Under the pieces are notes generated by a model. It did no database searches. It had not been told where the DNA came from and worked only from the letters and a program-made list of their open reading frames with translations. Below, in pieces: positions 8,712-17,697 of a stretch of 64,000 nucleotides of DNA. The first letter of the stretch is position 1. The number at the start of each line of letters is the position of its first letter. The DNA is from Sinomicrobium soli (GTDB lineage Bacteria > Bacteroidota > Bacteroidia > Flavobacteriales > Flavobacteriaceae), in assembly GCF_003285545.1 (NCBI RefSeq), contig NZ_QLNV01000001.1:310001-374000 (forward strand), read 5' to 3'. The translations under genes were made by a program, and so were the position numbers.

Positions 8712-9872
8712 CTAAAACTCGGCAAAATCATCACCGAAATTGAACCGGACCGAAAAGCGCAGGGTATTTTCGAGAGGGTTCTCTATCCTTGAGGTGGAAA
8801 ACAGGTACGATATGTCTATCGTAGCCGAATTATAGGTAAAACCGGCCCCCAGGGAGAAAAACTTACGCCCTCCCTTATCGTTACTTTCGTTGAAATATCC
8901 CGTGCGCAGGGCAAAGGCATCCCGGTACATGTACTCGCCGCCCAGTGCCCAGGTAATCTCTTTCATTTCTTCCCCGAACCCTCCCGGCGCATCGCCGAAC
9001 GAACCGAAGATACCGCTTACAAATCCCTTGTTGTAATAATCGTCTTCCATATTGATCCACCCGTCCCCATTGGAATCTGACGGTGTGGGCACCAGCAGCT
9101 TGTTGAATTCCACCGCCGCGGTCAACTTGTTATCAGGGTCAAAAATAAAATCAAAACTCCCTCCCACTTTCAGGTTTGCCGGCAGGAATTCTTCCTGGGT
9201 CCTGTCGTTGCTGTAGCTGATCTTGGGGCCGATATTGGAGATATTAAAACCTCCCCGCCATCTCCCGTTAAAATTTTCATACACCAGTTCCGGCGACTGG
9301 TAATATCCTGCCACATCTACGGCAAAGGAATTGGCCGCCCTGGCATCGGCACTCCCTTCCACTTCGGTAAGCCGGAGATCTGACCGGAGATAGCGCCCCG
9401 CCACAGCCATCGAGAACTGTTCGCTTAATTTCAGGGAATACGAGCCGTCTATGGCCAGTTCGTTAGGTTTCACCTCCCGGGCCGGGTCCATTGCGGTTTT
9501 CCTGAACTCAAACCCTCCCAGCCCGTAATACCGCAGGCTGAAAGCAAAAGCGCTGCGCTGGCTGGCACGCTTGTAAAAATTGAGGTTCAGCAACCCCATA
9601 TCATCTACGAGCTGGGTAAGATAGGGGGTATAACTAAGTCCTACCCCGTACTCCTGTTCCGAAAATACATATTTGGCCGGATTCCATTGCTGTGCATAGA
9701 CATCGGGAGCAGTCGCCACCCCGATATCGGCCATTCCCGACGACCGTGCATCAGAAGCTACCAGGAGAAACGGCATGGCAGGATTGATCGGGCGGTAATC
9801 GCGGGATTGCGCACCGGAAGGAACCAGTTTTGCAAAAAAGGCAAGCGCAATAAAAACAGCAGTTTTCCTCAT
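8712..9872 (-). CDS. porV: Type IX secretion system outer membrane protein PorV
   Basis: 386 residues. PorV is the outer-membrane barrel that shuttles type IX substrates from the SprA translocon to the PorU sortase on the cell surface. Visible: a signal peptide (hydrophobic residues 4-20), the family opening MPFLLVASDARSSGMADIG followed by WNPAK, alternating amphipathic strands throughout, and a terminal strand ending in Phe (RFSVRFNFGDDFAEF). It has its own promoter candidate directly upstream (9895-9927), in keeping with it being the first gene of its transcript. The usual upstream neighbour porU is missing. Confidence 0.92.
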   Translation of the reverse strand: MRKTAVFIALAFFAKLVPSGAQSRDYRPINPAMPFLLVASDARSSGMADIGVATAPDVYAQQWNPAKYVFSEQEYGVGLSYTPYLTQLVDDMGLLNLNFYKRASQRSAFAFSLRYYGLGGFEFRKTAMDPAREVKPNELAIDGSYSLKLSEQFSMAVAGRYLRSDLRLTEVEGSADARAANSFAVDVAGYYQSPELVYENFNGRWRGGFNISNIGPKISYSNDRTQEEFLPANLKVGGSFDFIFDPDNKLTAAVEFNKLLVPTPSDSNGDGWINMEDDYYNKGFVSGIFGSFGDAPGGFGEEMKEITWALGGEYMYRDAFALRTGYFNESNDKGGRKFFSLGAGFTYNSATIDISYLFSTSRIENPLENTLRFSVRFNFGDDFAEF

Positions 9873-10218
9873 GTTAAGATCGGTAGATTAACAACAAATA
9901 TAATGAACTCGCTTAAACTATCCTCAACAGACTGCCAAATGATCTTTTGCCCGGCATATGCCTCCCTGCTGCCCTGTGGCATACAGACCGGTTTCAAAAA
10001 GACCTGACCGGGAAAAACAGGGCGGATAAAAGCGGTTTTTCCATCCTGCAGGGAACAGAAGTATTTTGGGTCCGGGCATAATAATAAGGAGTGCAAAACG
10101 TTATTACAAGTGTCTTATTGTGGTTAGTTTACAAAAAGAACCCGGCTTAAAAGCAAAAATATATCGTTAATTACTATATTGCACGCATATTTCTGGAGAC
10201 AACTCAAATCTTTTTTCT
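9873..10218. other. porV-gldJ intergenic region without porU
   Basis: 346 bases between divergent porV and gldJ. No ORF here resembles PorU: the longest reading frame (75 codons, minus) has no C25 peptidase or barrel-anchoring features, and I see no fragment of one. The region holds the porV promoter and an A/T-rich stretch before gldJ. Confidence 0.75.
9895..9927 (-). promoter_or_regulatory. porV promoter
   Basis: On the minus strand TTG, 22 bases, then TATATTTG, matching the Bacteroidota promoter consensus. The -7 box ends 23 bases before the porV ATG. Confidence 0.6.
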
Positions 10219-11880
10219 ATGAAGATTAATTTTAGATTATTGGTATTGTTACTGGTTCTGACAGGCGGGCTTACGGGGTGTAAAAACTCAAAATCCGACT
10301 ATAAGAACACTTCAAGGGCTACCGGATGGAAGATCAATGACGGTGAAGGAAGTTTTCAGTACAATACCAATTTCAAGGAACAGCAAACGGCCCCCGGGCT
10401 GGTATTTATAGAAGGAGGTACCTTCACCATGGGCAAGGTACAGGACGATGTGATGCACGACTGGAACAATTCTCCCACACAACAGCATGTACAATCCTTC
10501 TATATGGACGAAACCGAGGTGACCAACCTGATGTACCTCGAATACCTCGACTGGCTCAAAAGGGTATTTCCCCCCGGCACGCCCATGTATGAGAATGTAT
10601 ATGCCGGGGCCCTTCCGGACACCATGGTATGGAGGAACAGGCTGGGCAATAACGAGGTCATGACCAATAACTACCTCCGTCATCCCGCCTATGCCAATTA
10701 TCCCGTAGTGGGGGTCAACTGGGTTCAGGCCGTACAGTTCAGCGAATGGCGGACCGACCGGGTAAACGAAATGTACCTGGAACAGGAAGGATATATTGCC
10801 GACGGTACCAAAAACACGGCTGCTGCGGGAGATATGAGCGGTATTTTCAGTACCGGGACCTACCTGATGAACCCCAGTGCCGTTTACGGCGGACAAATAG
10901 ACAGTGTACAGGGTAAAAGAAAAAAAGCCGAAGACAGCACCAATGTCTATGCCAAACTTACCAGCGGGGTGATCCTTCCCGGGTACCGGCTGCCTACCGA
11001 AGCGGAATGGGAATACGCTGCCATCGCCATAGTCGGAAAACGGGAATACAACAATATCAGGGGAAGAAAGAAATATCCCTGGGACGGGGAATACACCCGG
11101 TCTACCAAAAAATCAGCCCGGGGCGATCAGCTTGCCAATTTCAAGCAGGGACGGGGAGATTACGGCGGCATTGCCGGCTGGTCTGACGACGGAGCCGATA
11201 TCACTGCCGAGGTAAAATCGTACCCTCCCAATGATTTCGGCCTTTATGACATGGCCGGGAACGTGGCGGAATGGGTTGCCGACGTATATCGCCCCATAGT
11301 GGATGACGAAGCCAATGACTTCAATTATTACCGGGGTAACATCTACACCAAGACCGCCATCAACGACGACGGTTCCGTAACCGTACTGGACCCGGACCAG
11401 GTGGTATACGATACCCTGCCCAACGGAAAGATCATTGCCAAAAACCTCCCCGGAGAGGTCGTCAAGGTGCCCATAAGTGAGGAAGACGCCTATTTACGGC
11501 CCAATTTTTCACGTAGTGACAACCGTAATTACCGCGATGGCGACTTCAGTTCCTCGCGTTATTTCGACCGGTTTTACCAGGATGATGCCGTGACCAACGA
11601 CACCCGGAACATGTACAACTCGCCCCAGCACAGTATCGAGACAGACGAGGAGGGCAACATGATACTGGAATACGACAAATCGAACCGGAGGACCACGCTT
11701 ATCGGCGACGATGTGCGGGTATACAAGGGCGGTTCGTGGAGAGACCGGGCCTACTGGCTGGACCCGGCCCAGAGAAGGTACCTCCCCCAGTATATGGCTA
11801 CCGATTATATCGGGTTCCGTTGCGCCATGTCGAGGGTAGGGTCAAAATCCAAATACAAACGCAAGAGACCGAGGGGGTAA
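10219..11880 (+). CDS. gldJ: Gliding motility lipoprotein GldJ
   Basis: 553 residues. GldJ is an outer-membrane-associated lipoprotein needed for gliding and for a stable type IX secretion/motility machine. A lipoprotein signal ends at LTGC (Cys21). The rest is a formylglycine-generating-enzyme-like (FGE-sulfatase) fold: FIEGGTFTMG, DETEVTNLMYLEYLDW, RLPTEAEWEYAA, YDMAGNVAEWVADVY, KGGSWRDRAYWLDPAQR and IGFRCAMS, with a long insertion before the last two. The same fold is known in GldK. The C-terminus is basic (KSKYKRKRPRG). The next gene is murF after a terminator hairpin, the neighbour order seen in other Flavobacteria. Confidence 0.95.
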   Translation: MKINFRLLVLLLVLTGGLTGCKNSKSDYKNTSRATGWKINDGEGSFQYNTNFKEQQTAPGLVFIEGGTFTMGKVQDDVMHDWNNSPTQQHVQSFYMDETEVTNLMYLEYLDWLKRVFPPGTPMYENVYAGALPDTMVWRNRLGNNEVMTNNYLRHPAYANYPVVGVNWVQAVQFSEWRTDRVNEMYLEQEGYIADGTKNTAAAGDMSGIFSTGTYLMNPSAVYGGQIDSVQGKRKKAEDSTNVYAKLTSGVILPGYRLPTEAEWEYAAIAIVGKREYNNIRGRKKYPWDGEYTRSTKKSARGDQLANFKQGRGDYGGIAGWSDDGADITAEVKSYPPNDFGLYDMAGNVAEWVADVYRPIVDDEANDFNYYRGNIYTKTAINDDGSVTVLDPDQVVYDTLPNGKIIAKNLPGEVVKVPISEEDAYLRPNFSRSDNRNYRDGDFSSSRYFDRFYQDDAVTNDTRNMYNSPQHSIETDEEGNMILEYDKSNRRTTLIGDDVRVYKGGSWRDRAYWLDPAQRRYLPQYMATDYIGFRCAMSRVGSKSKYKRKRPRG

Positions 11881-11907
11881 CGACCTCCCGCAAAAATACA
11901 CAATTGC

Positions 11908-11941
11908 AGCCCCGGCACTATAAACAGGTCGGGGCTTTTTG
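11908..11941 (+). terminator. Terminator after gldJ
   Basis: AGCCCCG pairs with CGGGGCT across a 15-base loop and runs into TTTTT. It separates gldJ from murF, whose ATG follows 14 bases later, so murF may depend on read-through. Confidence 0.75.
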
Positions 11942-11954
11942 TTATTTTTACCGG

Positions 11955-13229
11955 ATGAACATCGAAACACTCTACCGGGTCTACCTGTCGTGTAACAAGG
12001 TATGTACCGATACCCGGAACATTGAAAAAGGAGATCTCTTTTTCGCCCTCAAAGGCGATCGTTTCAACGGCAATGCCTTTGCGGCACAGGCCCTGGAACA
12101 AGGAGCCTCCTACGCCGTTGTAGACGAAAGCAGTTACCATACCGGGGAAAAGACGATACTGACCGATGACGTTTTAAAAACCCTTCAGCAACTGGCCCGC
12201 TTTCACAGGAAACAGCTGGCACTGCCCATAGTGGCCCTTACGGGAAGTAACGGAAAGACGACCACCAAGGAACTCATATATTCGGTGCTCTCCCGGAAAT
12301 TCCGCACCGTGGCTACCAAAGGCAACCTCAACAATCACATAGGAGTGCCCCTTACCCTGCTCTCCATGAACAGAAATACAGAGATGGGCATCGTGGAAAT
12401 GGGCGCCAACCACCTGGGCGAAATAGCCGCCCTGTGCACTATTGCCGAACCCGATTACGGGTATATTACCAATTTCGGCAAGGCACACCTGGAAGGTTTC
12501 GGGGGCATCGAAGGCGTCATCAGGGGTAAAAGCGAACTGTATCAATACCTGATGCAACACGAAAAACTGGTTTTCTACAATGCCGGAGACCATATACAGG
12601 CGGAAAAACTGAAAGATTATCCGCATACTTTCGGATATGACACTACGGGGAATGCAGATGTTGCCGTCACCTTCCTCGAAGCCGCTCCCTTCGTCCGCTT
12701 CCGGTTTAAGGACGAAGAGATCTCATCGGCGCTTATCGGGCGCTACAACTTCAACAATATCGCGGCGGCCATCACGATCGGCACCTATTTTGACGTTCCC
12801 GCCGGAAGTATCGGGGAAGCCATAGCCTCCTATATCCCCTCCGACAACCGCTCACAGATCGTCGAGAAAAACGGGAAAAAGATTGTCCTGGATGCCTACA
12901 ACGCCAATCCCAGCAGTATGCAGCTGGCCATAGAGAATTTCACGGCACTGCCCTACCCCGGCAAAACAATGATCCTGGGCGATATGTTCGAACTGGGCGG
13001 GGAGGCCGATGCCGAACATCAGCATATTGCCGACCTGGTAGCCGGCCTCCCCGGACACAGCGTCCTTCTCGTGGGTGAGCACTTCTCCCGTACGCAATCT
13101 GCACACCCGCAGTTCCGGGATTTCGAAAGCCTGAGGTCGCATATCCTCGAAAAGGGTATTCCCGGAAAGACTTTCCTGATCAAGGGTTCCCGCGGCATGG
13201 CCCTGGAAAGGGTGCTGGAGTTGCTTTAG
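11955..13229 (+). CDS. murF: UDP-N-acetylmuramoyl-tripeptide--D-Ala-D-Ala ligase
   Basis: 424 residues from the ATG at 11955 (MNIETLYRVYLSCNKVC); the open frame extends further upstream into gldJ but those codons are not MurF-like. Adds D-Ala-D-Ala to the UDP-MurNAc-tripeptide in peptidoglycan synthesis, in the cytoplasm. The ATP-binding loop GSNGKTTTKELI, the Mur ligase block EMGANHLGEIA, NFGKAHLEGF and the C-terminal domain motif DAYNANPSSM are all present. Length is near the usual 420-450. It converges on the phospholipase gene, with only four bases between the two stop codons. Confidence 0.95.
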   Translation: MNIETLYRVYLSCNKVCTDTRNIEKGDLFFALKGDRFNGNAFAAQALEQGASYAVVDESSYHTGEKTILTDDVLKTLQQLARFHRKQLALPIVALTGSNGKTTTKELIYSVLSRKFRTVATKGNLNNHIGVPLTLLSMNRNTEMGIVEMGANHLGEIAALCTIAEPDYGYITNFGKAHLEGFGGIEGVIRGKSELYQYLMQHEKLVFYNAGDHIQAEKLKDYPHTFGYDTTGNADVAVTFLEAAPFVRFRFKDEEISSALIGRYNFNNIAAAITIGTYFDVPAGSIGEAIASYIPSDNRSQIVEKNGKKIVLDAYNANPSSMQLAIENFTALPYPGKTMILGDMFELGGEADAEHQHIADLVAGLPGHSVLLVGEHFSRTQSAHPQFRDFESLRSHILEKGIPGKTFLIKGSRGMALERVLELL

Positions 13230-13233
13230 GCCG

Positions 13234-15780
13234 TTAAAGCTCCCGCCCCATAAAAGGGTCGGTGCGCGAATGCCTGCCGGTCTCCACCCTGCCGGCATAG
13301 CGGCGTGAAAATGTCTTTTCTCCCTCTATGGTCACAAGCACGTCATACCATCCGTAACTCCCGGCTGCAGGTACGACGATCTGCTCCGTACTGCCTTTTC
13401 CGATACGTTTCCCGGTCTCCGGGTTGCGGTATGCCTGGTCGGCAACGGTAATACGGACAGCCCTTCCGGAACGGTTCGTTACTTCCAGCACGGCATTGCC
13501 CGAACACTTTTTCAAAAACCTGCCCTTCCGCTCATAACCGAAACGGATCGCTACCTCCGGATCTTCGGCATCTCCGCAAAATTCCCGGTAAAAGCCGTTA
13601 GGTCCGTAAACCCTGAGGTGGTACCGCCCGCCTTCAAAGTGATCCAGCGGCCAGCTATCTTTTAGTTCGTGCCCTGCAGCTACGGCATAGGGCCAGGCCC
13701 TTACCTCTTCCGTCATTTGATTTCCCGGGCTGTTCTCCCGGAGGTATTTTCCCGGGGCATACACGTGAAAGGGTGCCCCTGAAGCCGTGTTCCCGAAGAG
13801 GCTGTCTGCTGCGCGAAAAGAGAGCTCAAAAGTTTTTTTATCCTTCGAAAGCCAGCCCTCCGCATAAAGCTCATATGGCAGGGCACAGGAGTCCCTGCTC
13901 CCCCTTTCCTGCTCCGGCATAAAGGACATCTTTTCTCCCTGTTTCACCCGTTGTATCTGCGTTTCGGACAAGGGGGCAAAATTGGAAGGAGGAGTTTTAA
14001 AAGAAGCATTATAAACCTCCTTCATCAACTGGTTACGGTCTACAAAATCGTCGTAGCGGAATGCCGAAGCATCGAAGGGACGAAATGCCGAAGTGAGATC
14101 GCTGCACATCGCCCGGCGCCAGGAGCTGATATTGCTTTCCCGGACCTTCTTTCCCGTCTTTTTGCCCAGCCATGTTTCCATAAACATCAGGGTAGACGTG
14201 ATATCACAGACCTCCGAATTCACCCAGCCGCCGCGTGTCCAGGGCGAAGCGACTATCATCGGCACCCGGTATCCCAGTCCTACCGGGCTCTCCCGGGCAT
14301 TTTCAGGGTCCATGTTCTCTTTCCAGAGCTCCTCTTCCCGGGTCACGTATTCCTGCGCGGTATCCAAACCTTCGGAATAGGCATTTTTACGCTTCGGGTC
14401 GGGCGCCACAAAAGGGGGAACATGATCGAAATAGCCGTCATTCTCATCATAAGTGAGTATAAACACCGTCTTTTTCCACACTTCCGGGTTCTTCGTAAGG
14501 ATGTCCAGTACTTCCGACACATACCAGGCACCATACCAGGGGGCGCTGGGATGGTCTGAAAATTTCTGTGGAGCCACAAGCCAGGAGACGGCGGGCAGCT
14601 CCCCGCTATCCACATCCTTCCGGAACTGGTGAAGTATATCCCCTTTGGGCACCTTTATAGATCGTTCTTCGCTATCCTCCGTCCAGGTAACGGTTTCCGT
14701 ACGGTGGTAATCCGGATCATCCGTATTGATCGTAAAAGCCTTGCGGTGCAGGTTTTTGTTATAGGCGGAAAGCTTTTCAAAGTTACCGGGGTTCCACACC
14801 CGTAACTCCTCTTTGATCTTCTCCAGCTGCTGCCTTTTCTGTTCCAGGGTATTCCGGAGTTTCTGTGTCTGTGATTTCGGCTGTTCCCTCACAGTCTTCT
14901 CCAGTGCCGATATTTCACCGGGAAGTTCGGCCAGTCTTTTCTTCAGGAATTTCTGATGTCCTTCACTGTAGCGGACATTGAACTGCGAGAACCACTCCAG
15001 GTTATTATCGGTGAAATTGCCCAGCAGCGACTGGTCTTCTCCTTCCAGTTCGGTCTGCAGGCTTATTTCGTTCTGGTACACCCTCCACGATATCCCGTTT
15101 TCCTCCAGTCTTTCGGGAAAGGTCTTCCAGCTGACTTCCCGGTTATAGTACACTTCCGAATTCCGGACCTTCGGGCTGCCCTCCGGTGAAGCCCTGTGTG
15201 TACCGCTCCAGAAAAAAAGCCTGTTGGTCGTGGTCCCGGTGAGTGACGAACAGAAATGCTGGTCAAAAACGGTAAAGGCATCGGCAAAAGCATAATAAAA
15301 GGGAATGTCTTCCCGCTGGTAATACCCGAGGGTCAGCGGGATATCCTTATACGCCTTTCTCCAAACCTTCTTTGCCACCAGCCACTGATCATATTTCCCG
15401 TCATTTCTCGCATCCACCTGGTTTTCCCAGGAATGTGGGAGGTCTCCCATCCAGGTCGCCCTGGTCTCCCTCATATTCAAACGAAAAGGAGCATAGGTCT
15501 CCCCTTTTTCGTTGCGTTGCAGCCACACCGGGTTTTTGCCCGGAAGGGTGATGGCCCTCGGGTCGTTGTAGCCGCGCACTCCTCTCAGGGTACCGAAACA
15601 GTGATCGAAAGAGCGGTTTTCCTGCATGAGCAGCACCACGTGTTCGGCATCCTCAAACGAAGTGCCTTCATCCGGGTTTATCGCCAGTGCCTTCTGTATA
15701 GAGGGCGGAAATGCCATCCCGACCCCCACGCCTCCGGTGAGCATCGCTGCCTTCTTTAAAAAATCTCTTCTCGTATCCAT
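13234..15780 (-). CDS. Phosphocholine-specific phospholipase C, Tat-exported
   Basis: 848 residues. Hydrolyses phosphatidylcholine-type lipids to diacylglycerol and phosphocholine; belongs to the non-haemolytic/haemolytic PLC and acid phosphatase (phosphoesterase) family. The N-terminus is a twin-arginine signal (DTRRDFLKKAAML followed by a hydrophobic stretch). The catalytic start ENRSFDHCFGTLRGVRGYND is present, as are TYDENDGYFDHVPP and GYRVPMIVASPWTRGG. A charged helical insertion occupies about residues 285-345, common in this family. Two C-terminal beta domains (DUF756-type) follow. Single gene; a palindrome like the TetR operator lies 90 bases upstream. Confidence 0.92.
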   Translation of the reverse strand: MDTRRDFLKKAAMLTGGVGVGMAFPPSIQKALAINPDEGTSFEDAEHVVLLMQENRSFDHCFGTLRGVRGYNDPRAITLPGKNPVWLQRNEKGETYAPFRLNMRETRATWMGDLPHSWENQVDARNDGKYDQWLVAKKVWRKAYKDIPLTLGYYQREDIPFYYAFADAFTVFDQHFCSSLTGTTTNRLFFWSGTHRASPEGSPKVRNSEVYYNREVSWKTFPERLEENGISWRVYQNEISLQTELEGEDQSLLGNFTDNNLEWFSQFNVRYSEGHQKFLKKRLAELPGEISALEKTVREQPKSQTQKLRNTLEQKRQQLEKIKEELRVWNPGNFEKLSAYNKNLHRKAFTINTDDPDYHRTETVTWTEDSEERSIKVPKGDILHQFRKDVDSGELPAVSWLVAPQKFSDHPSAPWYGAWYVSEVLDILTKNPEVWKKTVFILTYDENDGYFDHVPPFVAPDPKRKNAYSEGLDTAQEYVTREEELWKENMDPENARESPVGLGYRVPMIVASPWTRGGWVNSEVCDITSTLMFMETWLGKKTGKKVRESNISSWRRAMCSDLTSAFRPFDASAFRYDDFVDRNQLMKEVYNASFKTPPSNFAPLSETQIQRVKQGEKMSFMPEQERGSRDSCALPYELYAEGWLSKDKKTFELSFRAADSLFGNTASGAPFHVYAPGKYLRENSPGNQMTEEVRAWPYAVAAGHELKDSWPLDHFEGGRYHLRVYGPNGFYREFCGDAEDPEVAIRFGYERKGRFLKKCSGNAVLEVTNRSGRAVRITVADQAYRNPETGKRIGKGSTEQIVVPAAGSYGWYDVLVTIEGEKTFSRRYAGRVETGRHSRTDPFMGREL

Positions 15781-15869
15781 GAAATGATAAGATTATGCCG
15801 GATCATAATATCACAGTTAAACCCGGACACAAATTACAAACTTTATTCAAACCCAGTGTTACAATATGG

Positions 15870-15887
15870 CTGAATGGATATTCTGAA
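15870..15887. promoter_or_regulatory. Second, imperfect TetR-type operator candidate
   Basis: CTGAATGGATATTCTG here resembles the perfect palindrome at 16600-16617 (CTGAA, six bases, TTCAG), sharing the CTGAA and ATATTC parts. It sits between the divergent phospholipase C gene and the tetR promoter. Weak as a palindrome. Confidence 0.35.
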
Positions 15888-15945
15888 GCTAACACTAATA
15901 TCGGATAATCAGGAATTGCTTCGAACCAAGAAATACGCTGTAAAC

Positions 15946-15978
15946 TTTGCATCAGGTAATAAAAAATAAATACTTTTA
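15946..15978 (+). promoter_or_regulatory. tetR promoter
   Basis: TTTG, 21 bases, then TACTTTTA: close to TTTG-N19-23-TAnnTTTG with one mismatch in the last base. The -7 box ends 32 bases before the tetR ATG at 16011. Confidence 0.5.
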
Positions 15979-16010
15979 CCCTACCTCGGATTTTTGAAAA
16001 AAGGGCTTTT

Positions 16011-16583
16011 ATGGAAAAAAGAGAAAAAATACTACAGGGTTCCCTCGACCTCATCATCAAACAGGGGCTTCAACACACTCCCATGTCTCAGATCGCAGAA
16101 CGGGCAGGAGTGGGCATGGGAAGTGTATATAAACGCTTCAGGAACAAGGAAGATATCGTTAACGGGATCTACATCAAGATCAAAACGGAGGAAGCCGAGA
16201 CGATCTTTGTCAATTACAATGCCCTCAACAGTGTTTCGGAGACTTTCTATGATGTATACGGCCGCATGATCGATTTTTTTCTTCAAAATCCCCTCAAATT
16301 CAATTTTATAAGCCAGTATGCTTTTTCTCCTGTTATCGAAAAGAAGACACAGCAGGAAGCCATGTCCCGGTTCTATCCTTTTGATGAAATGTATGCCAGA
16401 GGCCTGGAGCAGGGGCTCTTCAAAGACCTGGAGGCATCCCATCTTACCTATTTTGTCTTCGGTGCTGTCTGTTACTGGCTGAAATGTGCTTCCGAACTAC
16501 AAATTCACATAGATGACAACCTCAGGGAACAATTTCTGAAAATGGCATGGGATTCTGTCAAAAAAAGAGAAGAAATCCTTTAA
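16011..16583 (+). CDS. TetR/AcrR family transcriptional regulator
   Basis: 190 residues. N-terminal helix-turn-helix of the TetR type: MSQIAERAGVGMGSVYKRF at about residues 25-43, with the family KRFRNKEDIVNGIY continuation. The C-terminal two thirds are helical and should bind an unknown ligand; the aromatic-rich segment around THLTYFVFGAVCYW looks like such a pocket. An earlier ATG at 15994 is in another frame and is not used. Lies 82 bases before the SDR gene, and a perfect inverted repeat in that gap (16600-16617) is the natural operator. Probably a repressor of the SDR gene. Confidence 0.9.
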   Translation: MEKREKILQGSLDLIIKQGLQHTPMSQIAERAGVGMGSVYKRFRNKEDIVNGIYIKIKTEEAETIFVNYNALNSVSETFYDVYGRMIDFFLQNPLKFNFISQYAFSPVIEKKTQQEAMSRFYPFDEMYARGLEQGLFKDLEASHLTYFVFGAVCYWLKCASELQIHIDDNLREQFLKMAWDSVKKREEIL

Positions 16584-16599
16584 CTTTTTTTTAATAAAT

Positions 16600-16617
16600 A
16601 CTGAACGAATATTCAGT
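16600..16617. promoter_or_regulatory. Probable TetR operator before the SDR gene
   Basis: Perfect inverted repeat ACTGAA, six-base spacer CGAATA, TTCAGT. It overlaps the -33 zone of the SDR promoter, whose likely -7 box TACTTTTA is at 16628-16635, so binding would block polymerase. Size and symmetry fit TetR-family sites. Confidence 0.65.
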
Positions 16618-16665
16618 CTGTATCTGATACTTTTAGCCATATCTAAATTAAAAAACACTATTATT

Positions 16666-17421
16666 ATGGCTAAAATTGCATTAAAAGACAAAGTAACCGT
16701 CGTGGCCGGCGGTGCGAAAAACCTCGGGGGACTTATCAGCACATCATTTGCCAGGGAAGGGTCGGACATACTCATCCACTACAACAGTGATACCACACGT
16801 CAGGCCGCGGAAAAGACCAGGAAGGATGTGGAAGCATTAGGCCGTAAAGCCGTACTTTTCCAGGCCGACCTTACCAAACCTGACAATGTAACCCAACTCT
16901 TTCAGGTGGCCAAAGACGAATTCGGACGGGTAGACATTGCGATCAACACCGTGGGCATGGTACTGAGAAAACCTATTGCCGATACCACCGAAGAGGATTA
17001 CGACACCATGTTTGGGGTCAACTCCAAAGCAGCCTACTTTTTTATTAAAGAGGCCGGAAAAAACCTCGAAAAAGACGGAAAGATCATAACGATAGTGACC
17101 TCGCTACTCGCTGCGTTTACCGACGGGTATTCCACCTATGCAGGCGGTAAGGCCCCCGTAGAACACTTTACCAGGGCCGCGGCCAAAGAATTCGGCACCA
17201 AAGGCATTTCTGTAACAGCCATAGGTCCGGGACCAATGGACACCCCGTTCTTTTACGGGCAGGAAACACCGGAACGGGTTGAATTTCACAAATCGCAGGC
17301 CATGAACGGTTTTCTCACGGTAATTGAGGATATAGTTCCCATAGTCAGGTTTCTCGCCACCGACGGTTGGTGGATTACGGGACAAACGATCTTTGCCAAT
17401 GGCGGATATACTACGAGATAA
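16666..17421 (+). CDS. SDR family oxidoreductase under TetR control
   Basis: 251 residues. Short-chain dehydrogenase with a variant cofactor motif, AGGAKNLGG instead of the usual TGxxxGxG, in the first beta-alpha turn; this variant occurs in a distinct SDR subgroup. The catalytic Tyr-Lys pair is YAGGK (residues about 156-160), with TSLL before it in place of the usual NISS block. INTVGMV stands where NNAG normally is. The C-terminal WWITGQTIFANGGYTTR matches the classical SDR end. Substrate unknown; the tight link with the TetR gene and operator suggests induction by a small molecule that may be the substrate. A terminator follows. Confidence 0.85.
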   Translation: MAKIALKDKVTVVAGGAKNLGGLISTSFAREGSDILIHYNSDTTRQAAEKTRKDVEALGRKAVLFQADLTKPDNVTQLFQVAKDEFGRVDIAINTVGMVLRKPIADTTEEDYDTMFGVNSKAAYFFIKEAGKNLEKDGKIITIVTSLLAAFTDGYSTYAGGKAPVEHFTRAAAKEFGTKGISVTAIGPGPMDTPFFYGQETPERVEFHKSQAMNGFLTVIEDIVPIVRFLATDGWWITGQTIFANGGYTTR

Positions 17422-17431
17422 GCCATCCTGT

Positions 17432-17470
17432 ACAAGGCGGATGCAATACCGTATTCGCCTTGTTTCTTTC
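17432..17470 (+). terminator. Terminator after the SDR gene
   Basis: ACAAGGCG pairs perfectly with CGCCTTGT; AATA/TATT extends the stem inside. A T-rich tail (TTCTTTCTT) follows. It is 10 bases past the SDR stop codon. Confidence 0.7.
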
Positions 17471-17602
17471 TTCCCTGTGACCCTCATTACCCTTGTATCA
17501 ACCGCTTTTCGAAAGGCCTTTAAGATAGTAGCTACCCTCGCCCTCCCAATGTTTTCCGATACAGTAATCACTGCATCACAAACCTTATTTATCGTAAAAA
17601 CC

Positions 17603-17635
17603 TTGGTATTTGTCCATGATTTTCCCCTAATTTTG
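17603..17635 (+). promoter_or_regulatory. Carbonic anhydrase promoter
   Basis: TTG, 22 bases, then TAATTTTG, an exact TAnnTTTG -7 box. Transcription should start near 17642, directly before the palindrome at 17645-17666. Confidence 0.6.
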
Positions 17636-17644
17636 CGCTCTGTG

Positions 17645-17666
17645 AACCAGTTGACAGTAACTGGTT
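17645..17666. promoter_or_regulatory. Palindrome at the carbonic anhydrase transcription start
   Basis: Perfect 8-base inverted repeat AACCAGTT, spacer GACAGT, AACTGGTT. It covers about +3 to +25 of the predicted transcript and ends 31 bases before the ATG. It could be an operator or a hairpin at the mRNA 5' end. Confidence 0.6.
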
Positions 17667-17697
17667 TTACGGAAACGAATATAACATTTTCACACTC

